Shown one piece after another: positions 55,399 to 64,000 of a stretch of 64,000 nt of DNA (position 1 is the stretch's first letter; every line of letters begins with the position of its first letter). This stretch comes from Macrotis lagotis. Taxonomy: Eukaryota; Chordata; Mammalia; Peramelemorphia; Peramelidae. The notes under the pieces were generated by a model, which was given only the letters and a program-made list of their open reading frames with translations, was not told the origin of the DNA and did no database searches. The translations under genes and the position numbers were made by a program. The stretch lies in contig NC_133666.1 in NCBI RefSeq assembly GCF_037893015.1, positions 2,695,467 to 2,759,466 of the forward strand. Direction: 5' to 3'.

Positions 55399-55440
55399 TT
55401 CCGGAAGTTGCGCAGAAGCCTGGAGAAAGCGCGCGTGCGC
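55399..55440 (+). promoter_or_regulatory. ETS and NRF1 sites, possible divergent promoter
   Basis: TTCCGGAAGTTG (55399-55410) contains the full ETS/GABP motif CCGGAAGT. GCGCGTGCGC (55431-55440) is the NRF1 core on the reverse strand (GCGCACGCGC). This pair is typical of TATA-less bidirectional promoters. Confidence 0.5.
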
Positions 55441-55444
55441 CTGG

Positions 55445-55535
55445 CCTCGGAAGCGGGCCCCGCCTGGCCGGAGAGACGAGGAGTAGGGCTGCCGCCCCCG
55501 CCCCGCCCCCCTCAGGGATCCCCGGAACGAGCGAG
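55445..55535 (+). other. Possible first exon of a divergent transcript
   Basis: The sequence GCGAG|GTGAGG has a good splice donor at 55536-55537, about 95-135 bases downstream of the ETS/NRF1 pair. In human the F8A island also drives the plus-strand F8B transcript. Here only the donor and promoter motifs are seen, so the exon is an inference. Confidence 0.3.
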
Positions 55536-55589
55536 GTGAGGGTGCCAGGATGACGGACGGCCATGGCCGAGGGAGGGAGGGAGGGAGGG

Positions 55590-55614
55590 AGGGAGCGAGC
55601 GAGCGAGCGAGCCA
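55590..55614. repeat. (GAGC)n / (GGGA)n short tandem repeat
   Basis: 'gggagggagggagggagggagcgagcgagcgagcgag' at 55572-55612: two adjoining four-base repeats inside the CpG island. Confidence 0.9.
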
Positions 55615-55864
55615 AGTGCGAGCGAGGCCCCAGGATTGGTGCCCCGCCTTGAAGGAGCCGTTTGCGCATGACCTGCTATATCCCAGGCCTCTGGGAGTGA
55701 CCCCCAGCCTTGCAGGGCGCAGCGCACCTGTGGCGCCCCAGCCGGGCTCTCGCGCTGGAAGGCGTGGCTCCCATCTTTCCCCCATCTCTGAGGCTGCTGG
55801 CGTGTGTAGTGTTATGGCAGAGAACTAGGTAGTTCACTGAGAGGTTGCCAGGCCTGGCTGCTGT

Positions 55865-55990
55865 CCTGCCCCGGCCACCTTGGGCAAGTCACTTCCCCTC
55901 GTTTGCCTCAGTTTCCCCATAGATCAAAAGTGACCTCGAGAAGGAAAGGGCAAAGCACTCCCAAATGGGTGCGGAACACTGGGATGCCGC
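55865..55990 (+). mobile_element. MAR1-like SINE fragment
   Basis: 'ccttgggcaagtcacttcccctcgtttgcctcagtttccccat' and 'gagaaggaaagggcaaagcactcc' match the middle of the MAR1-like SINE. It marks the edge of the CpG island. Confidence 0.65.
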
Positions 55991-56299
55991 CGCACAGCTT
56001 GTTCAGGGTTTTCCTCCTGCTAACTCATCTTGCAGCTCTCCTTTCACTCCAGTCTGCTAATGCTGGACAATCTCGGCACTCTGCCACCGCAGGATCACAT
56101 TGTGCCCCACGGCTTCCTCATCAGAGATAGCAGTCTATACCTTTCTCTTTTCCCCCCATCTCACTGTCCCACTTTTGCCTCCTCTTTTACAAACAAGTTA
56201 TGAATTACTGGAATTCAGTTTTCTCTGAGTCATAGAAATCCCTTGGATTTGCAAAGGACCTGGAACGAGATTTTTTTTTTCTTTCTTTTTGGTTCCTTT

Positions 56300-57200
56300 A
56301 ACGTTTATTCATTTTCTTTTCCTTTGGTAACCTAGGCGTTTTGTACATTTGTAAATTTGTACCCATTTTATTTCGCCTTTCAGCTTTGTTCCATAATTAA
56401 CTCAATTTTATGATGTCATTAGTTCAACTGTACAATTGGTCCAATGATGATAATAATTTCCTGTATTTTCCTCTTCATTTATCAAGTCCTTTTTCATTTT
56501 TTGATATTCACAGTTTAGTCTACCTCTCTTATAACTGTCTTCTAATTTATACCTATTATATTAACAATATACTATAATTGTGTTTTCTTATTCCAAAAAA
56601 TTCCTACCTTTTTATTTAGTAATTCAAAGGATTTGTTATTGCTGGTTTTCATTGGCTCTCCTTTTTTACTTTTTAGGATTTTAATTTTGATGTTGGAGCT
56701 TTTTGCTTTGGTGCCTTTTCTCATTTTCTAGCTACTCTCCCAGTTTATCAAAAAGCCCCTTCCCTCCTTTGTTGAGGAAAGTGTTTCCATACATACATTG
56801 CCCCCTAAAACCTACTTTGTCTGCATCCCAAAGTTGCAGTAAGGTTAAATGTTTACTTGTGTCTCTCAGGTGGTGCTGCAACACCCCCACCCAGTCGTTT
56901 ACAATTAAATTAAGTCTCCACTTGAGTTTGAATTTATCCTTCAAGTGACTTTTAGGGATTATAGTGCTGCACTCAGGAGAGAATATGTTTAGTATTTGTG
57001 TTTTTCCACATTTGTTTGTGAGACACTTATGCTGCTTAATACACAACTTCTGTCAAACTGCCATTCCACAGCTGACAGACATGCTCCTTTATATTGCCAT
57101 TCAGTAATGACCAAAGATTTTGCATCTGTAGCAGTTCTGAAACACTATTCAGGTCTTTCATTTCTTTTTTATCTGTCTGTCAATCTGTCAGTCAATTGAT
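56300..57200 (-). mobile_element. L1 ORF2 fragment
   Basis: 'tctagctactctcccagtttatcaaaaagcccc', 'ttgttgaggaaagtgtttccatacatacattgccccc' and 'tgtctgcatcccaaagttgc' match the antisense of L1 ORF2 (endonuclease-RT spacer). Old and full of stops. Confidence 0.65.
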
Positions 57201-57254
57201 TGAATCATCTACTTTAAGTAGGAACTGTAATTCTGATAACTTTGACTTTAAGTA

Positions 57255-57540
57255 TTTGAATGCTATGCCCCTTTACACCCACACCACCCTCATATACCTC
57301 CAACACCCCATCACACCCATCCACATCACACCCACATTCAAACCTACCCACTACCCCTCATACAATCTACCCCTTCCCATCTACTCCTTCTTATACCCCC
57401 TTTCCCCCACCACACCCCCCCATCATCCAGCCTCCCCACCCATACCCCCTCATATCCTCCCTCCCACCCCCAAAAACATACATTCCCCTATACCTCTTCA
57501 CCCCCCCCCCCACTCCCCACCACACATACCAACAGGAAAA
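57255..57540. repeat. C-rich low-complexity tract
   Basis: Nearly 290 bases made of C, A and T with almost no G on this strand ('caccacacccccccatcatcc'). No strict period. It opens spurious Pro/His/Thr-rich frames. Confidence 0.85.
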
Positions 57541-58124
57541 TTAGGTATGGGTGCAGGCCTGTATCTCACCTCCAGAGGAGGCATCCATGTTGGAGATGCC
57601 AGAATCCCGCTTTGGATAGACAGGAGGAAGTCTGGTACAGCATGTATATTCTCTGTTGCCCTACCAATAATTGGGAGTAGCTTCTTTCTTTTAGCTGCTA
57701 AAAATGGCTCCCTACTGTCTCTTGTAAGTTGTGTCTAGAAATAAACTCTCACTCACAGCAGGGGATGCAATATGGTAAGGGGAAAGGCCCAGAGTACCAC
57801 AGCTACTCTTCCCTTAGGTCATGTGATCCTGAGAAATAGGCTTGGAGTTTTGGTCCTGTTTTGTCTGTCCTGTGAAGATCTAGGTACAGGGAAAGTTAAG
57901 CTGTGTCCTGTCATCTCTTCAGCAAGCCCAGATTTTTATTTTAATTTCTTATAATTTCTTTGTAACTCCTTGTCGCCCTTATGATCTCACCACCCCCGAA
58001 ACTCACATTTGTTTTGCTCTTAGGCAGCAGATTGTCCTGCCCAGATTGTGCCCGTTTTCAGGGGCAGGTTATCTTGCTCATCATAACAGCTGTATGTGAC
58101 AGACATTTTGCCCTAATTATGTCA

Positions 58125-58225
58125 ATTGTGAGTGGTGTGACCCTGGATAAGTCACTTACCTTGTTTGCCTCACTTTTCCCTGTAAAAGGAGCCAGAGAAG
58201 GAAATAGCAAACCACTAATACAGGA
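58125..58225 (+). mobile_element. MAR1-like SINE fragment
   Basis: 'gtgaccctggataagtcacttaccttgtttgcctcac' and 'gccagagaaggaaatagcaaaccac' are the SINE middle. Head and 3' end are missing. Confidence 0.7.
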
Positions 58226-58254
58226 ACAGATCTCTTCCATCCTAATTATACCAA

Positions 58255-59235
58255 TTATATAGTAGCATCCCCCTTTGAGAAGATATCAAAGAAAGAGGGA
58301 ACCATCTCAGCTGGGCTATAAATAGAGTTTATTATTAATGTTAAGCAAGTTAATTGGGCAAGTTACTCATAGGAGCTAAGTTTTTCCTGCTTGGCAACAG
58401 AACAAAGCAGTATCTTGAATCTCTGTACTACCATCAGGTCAGGTAAGGTATCATGTAGAAACAGAACAAAAAAGGCATAGTGCCAGGGATTGCTCAAGGT
58501 CATGCAACAAGAATAGTTGGAGCTTCTTGTACTGCTTGTTTTTAGTCAAGGTGGTTTACATTCTCTGTGGAATCATACATTATATTCCTACCCTGCTTAC
58601 CCCCATACAATCCTCTACTTGTGACCTCAGTGGGGATTAAAATGGTCCCACCTACAGTAAAAGAGACTGAAACAAAGGCACTTTATTAAAGGGTCTGTGG
58701 TCTCCCCATAATGAAGTGGACCTCAGATCTTCCTCACCATCTTCCAGAGCCCTACCTTTGATTGTATTTAGCCATAGTTCCATTAGTTGACATATGATGC
58801 CTAGGTTAGAATTTACAGGTAGAGTTAAGAAAAATAAGTTGGTCAGGGTCATGGTTTGGGCAAGGCAAAAATATCTTTGCTGACTAGGTGGTTATAAGAT
58901 GGATAGGCTCCTTATGTTAGGCAGGAGGAGATGATACAGGCTATACATAATGGTTATAAGATGGTCACTTGTTCATGTTGGTCAAGAGGGAATGATCCAG
59001 ATGTAGAAAATAAACTGGAGGACTTTCCATGTGGTTGAATCACATCTGCCCACACTGGGCTTTGTCACCAAGACAAAAGGGAGAGAGCTTCTAGCTCATC
59101 TCCTCTGATTGATTATGCAAATGGTCTTAAAATTTGCAGTTCTTGGCTCTGGGACTTAATATACTGAGCTTTTAATCACTATCCCTATGAAATCATATCA
59201 GATCGATCGATCCTGATGGGAATAGAGTGGGCATC
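58255..59235 (-). mobile_element. LTR-like part of the retrovirus fossil
   Basis: On the minus strand there are AATAAA-type signals near 58685 and 58335, and a U3-like upstream part. The exact ends were not found. It lies at the 3' side of the pol remnant, as a 3' LTR would. Confidence 0.4.
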
Positions 59236-61550
59236 CAGATGCATTATTTCTCTCACCTGCTCATACAGTCTTTCTGATACTGTCTTCTGCAAGGTTCCCT
59301 TAGTGGTATATTAGTGGTTTTGTTAACATGGAGAAAGCAGAGGAGACTGATGAATTAGCTACAGTGGAGGCACAAGTAAAGAAACATGACCATTAAGAAA
59401 ATTACCACATTTGTTATGATTTTCTTTCATCCCACCCCTGAAGTGAAGGAGGAATTAATGACCTTTGGTGCTTAGTTTATGGAACTGGCTCTCTCAGCTT
59501 CACTTCATACAAGCCAGATGACTATGAACTAAGTTTAGAGACAAAGGTGACTTGGACAATTATACAGTATATTGGGGGTGATACAGAATTTGACCTCCAT
59601 TCCCCTTTGTCAGGGATTCTACTTGTAGAAGAGCATGTATACTGCCAGGAGAAATGCCTCAAAAGGGGGTATACCTGATTTCAGCACCCTGCCAAGTTAG
59701 GGACCAGAATTCGAGGGGAGCAGCCCGTGCCTTGTCCTGCTGGATCTAGGGATCCAGTCCCCTACAGATTTGCTCTTAGTGAGGGTGTATAGGGTTACAT
59801 GGCTAAGATAGGGTGTATAAAACCCAGTAGACCCAGAAAAGTGACTCATGGGAATCTTGTCCGGATTCCAGGAAATACTGGTATCTTATCGACCACCATG
59901 CTGGGGATTGTACATGTCTTACCAGACTAAATCACCCCCCCATATTTTACAGATGAACTGGGTCCTTGGATTTTTGTCAGTATTTGCTCTGTTTCAGATT
60001 CAAGTCTCTAGGGTGGAGGTCACCACTTCTTGCACTGTAATGCAGTCTCATTCAGTTCATATCACATCGTCTCATAAATGGGTCACATCTGATGGATTTG
60101 CTGTGCCTTCCAGTTCCCTAGCAGGTATCCCATGACATATTGTAGTATGTGCAAATATCCCTGAAGTAGGACTTTCAAGGTCCACTGCCAGCCCTTCCAG
60201 GTAAAAGCAGTTGATCTTGACTGTCAGGGTGAAGTGGATGCTGAAGAAGGCATTACCCAGGTTCAACATAGTATGACAATGTTCATGGGATAGGATTATC
60301 TCATTTAGCAGGTCAGCTATATTGGGAACAGCCTACGTTTGGGTGGAGTCACCTTGTTAAGCTCCCTATAATTAATGGTCCTGCACCATGTCCCATCTGG
60401 TTTCTTTACTGCCTTCTCCAGTTCCCCTATAGTCCCATTTCTATCAGGCAGTAATAGTAACCATTTCCCTTGGGAGTAGGGAGTCTTCCCTCTGCTCCCA
60501 CTATGTATGACCCAGTATGATTGACCTTACCACAGTAACCCACAGATGGACCTCACTAATTTTAGTGGCTAAAGTCAGGTTTTGCAATCTATGTACCCCC
60601 GTGATATATTCAACTTCCAGAATGATGTCAACCACATATTCTTTGGGTGACAAATGCCCCATTTTCAATGTCAATTTAGTTAGATTTTGTACTGCTGGAA
60701 GTACCCTGTACCCTTCCATGGCCATCCACTTTGCCAGGATATTTTCTGTGTATTCCTCACTAGTGTGTACCAGAGCAGCCTGTTCTTGCGGTCTGTTCAG
60801 GAATAACAACATTTTGTTTCTGGGGAATAAAGAGCTAACAACAGTTTGTTATCAGGATATACTTTTGTCAAGCTCTAGTTTCTACCTCCCTAACCTTGTA
60901 GGATCTTTCTCAGCAGCAATTGTATCTACATAATAACCAGATAGCTATTATCAGTTCAAAATCTGGTCACAAAATTTGGAAACAATCATGTTGGGCTTCC
61001 GATCACCTCCTTTGTCCCTACAAGGAGGGCTATCTCCCTAAGAGAGGCAGACTGGAAGAATCCATCCATTATTCTCTTCCTCCTCTGGGGCTTCAGTTAG
61101 TTCTCTCCTGTTTCTCTTGTCCTTGGGAGCTTCCTCCATTTTTTCAGGAGTATAGTATTAGGTTATCTGTTGTCCCTTGAGGAACCCCTTGCAGCCAATA
61201 AATCTGCCCACAATTCTCCCATGGCTTACTTTCAGGGACCCCAGTGAGTCCTCTCTCTTACCATTTTCTTTGGACTCCTCCTTAAGGTGTTATTCCTACT
61301 TCTCTTTGCCTTTCCCAAGTCAGTCAGTGATTCCCCCACCTCAACTATCTAAATTCTCACTAGGGGACTTAGGAGAGAAATAAGGGGGCCCTGCCAATCC
61401 TGGGCATCCCCAGCTAGGAGTTTGTTCTTCATGCCTGCTGTAAAGTCTGTTGAAAACCATGGCATATACTACTTGGCATGTGCCCTACTCCCTTAACATC
61501 GCCTGGGTTTTCCCTCTAGTCTTCTATTCTTATGAGACCATTACAGAATC
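58255..61550 (-). mobile_element. Endogenous retrovirus fossil, broken
   Basis: Read on the minus strand, a gag-like but undiagnostic part lies at about 61.5-60.9 kb. A protease-like part (60812-60501) follows, then reverse transcriptase sequence (60400-60070) with 'TINYRELNKVTPP' and 'NAFFSI'. An LTR-like region lies at about 59235-58255. No env is recognised. The element carries many breaks and is old. The class cannot be fixed from these pieces: class I or class III are both possible. Confidence 0.65.
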
Positions 61551-61680
61551 ACTTTGTTTCCAGTTATCTCCTTTGCCCTCAGATTCTAAGATTAGGCAGT
61601 TTTCATTTATGATTTCTTGAAATATGGTATCTAGACTCTTTTGGGGGGAGGTAATGTCTTTCAGATATTCCAAAGAATTT

Positions 61681-61826
61681 TTTTTTTAACAAGGCAGTGG
61701 GGTTAAAGTGACTTATCCAAGGTCACGCAGCTAGGTAATTATTATCAGGTCTGAGGCCTGATTTGACTTCTAGTCCTCCTGACTCCAGGGCCGGTGCTCC
61801 GCCCGCTGCGCCATCTAGTGGCCCCT
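61681..61826 (-). mobile_element. CORE-SINE, full length
   Basis: Antisense copy from T8 and 'aacaaggcagtggggttaaag' to 'gcgccatctagtggcccct'. It lies within an L1 ORF1 fragment. Confidence 0.92.
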
Positions 61827-62098
61827 ATTTCAATGAATTTTAAATAATCTCTCCTCAACTTGTTTTCCAGGTAATTGCTTTTGCTGTAAGATATTTTCCT
61901 ATTTTTCCCCCAGTCTTTTGTGTTTTTATTATTTTATGATGTCTTATGGAATCATTGGGGTTTTTATTTGCCAAATTTTAATTTTCAAGGAATTATTTTC
62001 TTTAGTCTTTCTCATTCTAAGGTGTTCATTCTCTTTTCCTATCTTCCTTGATTCTTACTTCTTTATCCATTTTTCCTCTCTTCTCTCAATTGATTTTT

Positions 62099-62240
62099 TT
62101 TAGTTTTTTTTGCAAGGCAATGGGGTTAAGTGGCTTGCCCAAGGTCATATATTATTAAGTGTCTGACGCTGGATTTGAACTCAGATCCTCCTGACTCCAG
62201 GGCTGGTACTCTATCCACTGCGCCACCTAGCCGCCCTCTG
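62099..62240 (-). mobile_element. CORE-SINE with 11-bp target duplication
   Basis: Antisense copy flanked by AATTGATTTTT at 62088-62098 and 62241-62251. A short deletion is seen near 'aaggtcatatattattaag'. Confidence 0.93.
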
Positions 62241-62593
62241 AATTGATTTTTAAAATGATTTTAAACTTTTACACTTTAAGGAATTGTTTTTATACTTGTA
62301 TCTAAACTACATTTTCTTTGAGGCTTTGGTTATTGATATTTTTTGAGTCAAAAAACTAACTATACTATTTCCAACTTCTTATAGCCTTTCACTTCTTTGA
62401 TTTTATTATTCTATTTATCATTTGTTGAATGTATTTATTTAATGTATTTTTATTAATTTATGAAGCAATGAAAAAACAAAACAATCTTGAGAAAAACATA
62501 TAACAGTGGTCCTGGACTGGACTGTTGCTCCATTGACTGGTTCTAAAGGGTTCTTATATGGTAATCCTTCATCTCTGTCACAAAGGAAAATGG

Positions 62594-62595
<2 letters not shown>

Positions 62596-62646
<51 letters not shown>
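62596..62646. repeat. (TA)n microsatellite
   Basis: About 25 TA dinucleotides with one TG interruption. Confidence 0.96.
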
Positions 62647-62648
<2 letters not shown>

Positions 62649-62893
62649 ATTTGTATATGTAATATATGTATTTATGCTTAGCTCCACAGAGTCCTCAAGT
62701 TGTAATCTTCAATTTCTTGAAAGTTCATCATTTTTGTCATACTACACAGAACAGCTTTATTCCAAGTCCTATTGCCTGCACCTGCCCCTACTTTGCACAT
62801 ATAATCACACATATAATTTCAGATTGTAATGACAATATAGAGAAACAACAAAATATTTCTTTCATATCTCCTGACCTCTCTCCACAATTTCCA

Positions 62894-62924
<31 letters not shown>
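62894..62924. repeat. (AC)n microsatellite
   Basis: About 15 AC dinucleotides. Confidence 0.96.
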
Positions 62925-62926
<2 letters not shown>

Positions 62927-63019
62927 ACTGACGTACTGACTAAATGGTGGGTATCTTAGAGAGGATGAAGGAATCAGCAATCCGGTTTTAACAACTTGAC
63001 ATGATATGTAAAGACAGCG

Positions 63020-64000
63020 TATTTGCATATGACTATATTATAATTATATCTCTAGATCATTTGTTTATATGAACAAATATATCAATATTAATATTTATTA
63101 AAGATCAAATAAACCTATATTAATGGCAATAAATATACCAGTGTTTGTATACTCATCTATATGTGTGTGTAGATTTTAGGTACATATATTTCTATGTAGG
63201 TCCCCATATATTGTACAAGATCTAATGTACAGAGAGATGTATATGTACAAAGTTATTGGGGGTGTCGCAAATCATATGCGGCACCTAGGATATATTAATA
63301 GAATACATGTATCAATATAGAAACGCATCAATACACATGCATCAGTATGCACATGTATCAATACACATGCCTCAAAATACATATTATAATTATATCTCTG
63401 CATGCCATACATATGCCTCAGTAATCACATGCCATCAATATACACATGCTTCAATACACACGCATCAATATAAACAGGCATCAATATACTTATAATAATT
63501 ATATCTCAACATCATTTTTATATGAACAAATATTTCAATATTAATATTTATTAAATATTCAAAAAAGTTATATTAACAGCAATAAATATACCTGTGTTGT
63601 ATACATATATACATACATGTGCACATATTAGGTACATATGTTTCTGGGTAGGTCCCCAAATCTGGTACAAGATCTAATGTACACAGAGATGTATATGTAC
63701 AGAGTAATTGGGGGTGTAGCAAATCATATGCCATGAAATGTGGCACCTATGATATCTGAATAGAATATGTGGATCATTATATATGCATCACTACACATAT
63801 GCCTCAATACACATGGTTAAATAAATATATTACAATTATATCTCTACATGCAATATACATGCCTAAGTATACTTACATCAGTATCCACATGGATCAATCC
63901 ACATGCTTCAATATACACATTCACCAGTACACATACATCAATATATACATGTATCAATACACACGCAACAATATACATATACATCAATATACATTTTATA
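63020..64000. repeat. AT-rich satellite, unit about 452 bp
   Basis: Landmarks recur once: 'tatatgaacaaatat' at 63066 and 63519, 'gtacaagatctaatgtac' at 63213 and its near match at 63665, and 'caaatcatatg' near 63269 and 63720. Each unit ends in a sub-array of short, imperfect 'acacatgcatcaatat' repeats. 'aattatatctc' occurs twice per unit. The array reaches the window edge, so its true length is unknown. Confidence 0.85.

Larger units (their letters stand above)
53350..55850. promoter_or_regulatory. CpG island spanning F8A1 and its 5' flank
   Basis: CpG is frequent throughout, in contrast with the CpG-poor, AT-rich surroundings. The island covers the whole F8A1 exon and about 1.1 kb upstream, as expected for a housekeeping, possibly bidirectional, promoter. 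Confidence 0.9.
61570..62400 (-). mobile_element. L1/HAL1 ORF1 fragment with two SINEs
   Basis: 'tcatttatgatttcttgaaatatggtatctagactctttt', 'tctcctcaacttgttttccaggtaattgcttttgctgtaagatatttt' and 'tttcaaggaattattttctttag' are the antisense of an old L1 ORF1 coiled-coil and RRM region. Two younger SINEs interrupt it. Confidence 0.65.

Noticed and set aside
54682-55785. 367-codon minus-strand and 275-codon plus-strand frames in the CpG island
   Set aside because: Both read through the 25-bp and GGGGC repeats, giving repetitive Pro/Arg or Gly/Arg strings. They are frames opened by high GC.
57094-57738. 214-codon frame rich in Pro, His and Thr
   Set aside because: It is a product of the C-rich low-complexity tract and an old L1 fragment.
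63280-63500. Regularly spaced short repeats resembling a CRISPR array
   Set aside because: The units are imperfect, have no constant spacers and lie in a vertebrate AT-rich satellite.

Overview
The window looks like a piece of a marsupial nuclear genome. It is mostly AT-rich, CpG-poor DNA packed with retroelements: dozens of tRNA-headed MIR/THER1-related CORE-SINEs (flank signature 'ctaggtggcgcagtgg' to 'ttgcaaaaa'), MAR1-like SINEs, SINEs with RTE tails, marsupial-type LINE-1 pieces, 'half-L1' (HAL1) elements with ORF1 only, RTE and BovB LINE fragments, a solo LTR and an old endogenous retrovirus fossil. Several insertions have clear target-site duplications, so their relative order can be read. 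I cannot tell from sequence alone whether the species is American or Australian.

Only one host gene is certain. F8A1 (HAP40, the 40-kDa huntingtin-associated protein) is an intact single-exon gene on the minus strand at 53535-54713, inside a strong CpG island (about 53350-55850). Upstream are a CCAAT box, a CRE core, and a 25-bp tandem repeat present seven times, each unit carrying an ETS core and a GC box. Further out, on the plus strand, there are ETS and NRF1 cores and a good splice donor, which suggests a divergent transcript starting from the same island. A second, doubtful gene signal is a GC-rich open frame at the left edge (about 20-982) followed by a poly(A) signal at 1152. It could be the last exon of a gene or a non-coding RNA.

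Layout. 1-3.2 kb: GC-rich edge with the open frame, an RFX-like motif cluster and a small minisatellite. 3.2-10.5 kb: scattered SINEs and otherwise unremarkable DNA. 10.5-14.5 kb: an RTE LINE fragment and an old HAL1-like element. 16.5-21.1 kb: a SINE cluster and a full-length HAL1 with 16-bp target duplications. 21.3-25.4 kb: an antisense L1 ORF2 holding a BovB piece and three younger SINEs. 26.6-36.5 kb: L1, RTE, MIR and SINE mosaic. 36.8-43.1 kb: LTR-like sequence, a deleted L1, a second HAL1 sitting in an L2 tail, and a solo LTR. 43.5-52.6 kb: more SINEs and a 5'-truncated HAL1 tail with two insertions at one target. 53.3-55.9 kb: F8A1 and its island. 56.3-62.4 kb: L1 fragments and a broken retrovirus on the minus strand. 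63.0-64.0 kb: an AT-rich satellite with a unit of about 452 bp that runs off the end.

The features most worth a second look are the tandem antisense SINE-like modules built into the HAL1 3' UTRs, the ETS/GC-box repeat array upstream of F8A1, the possible divergent exon there, and the satellite at the right edge. The calls were made by reading the sequence; no database search was run.
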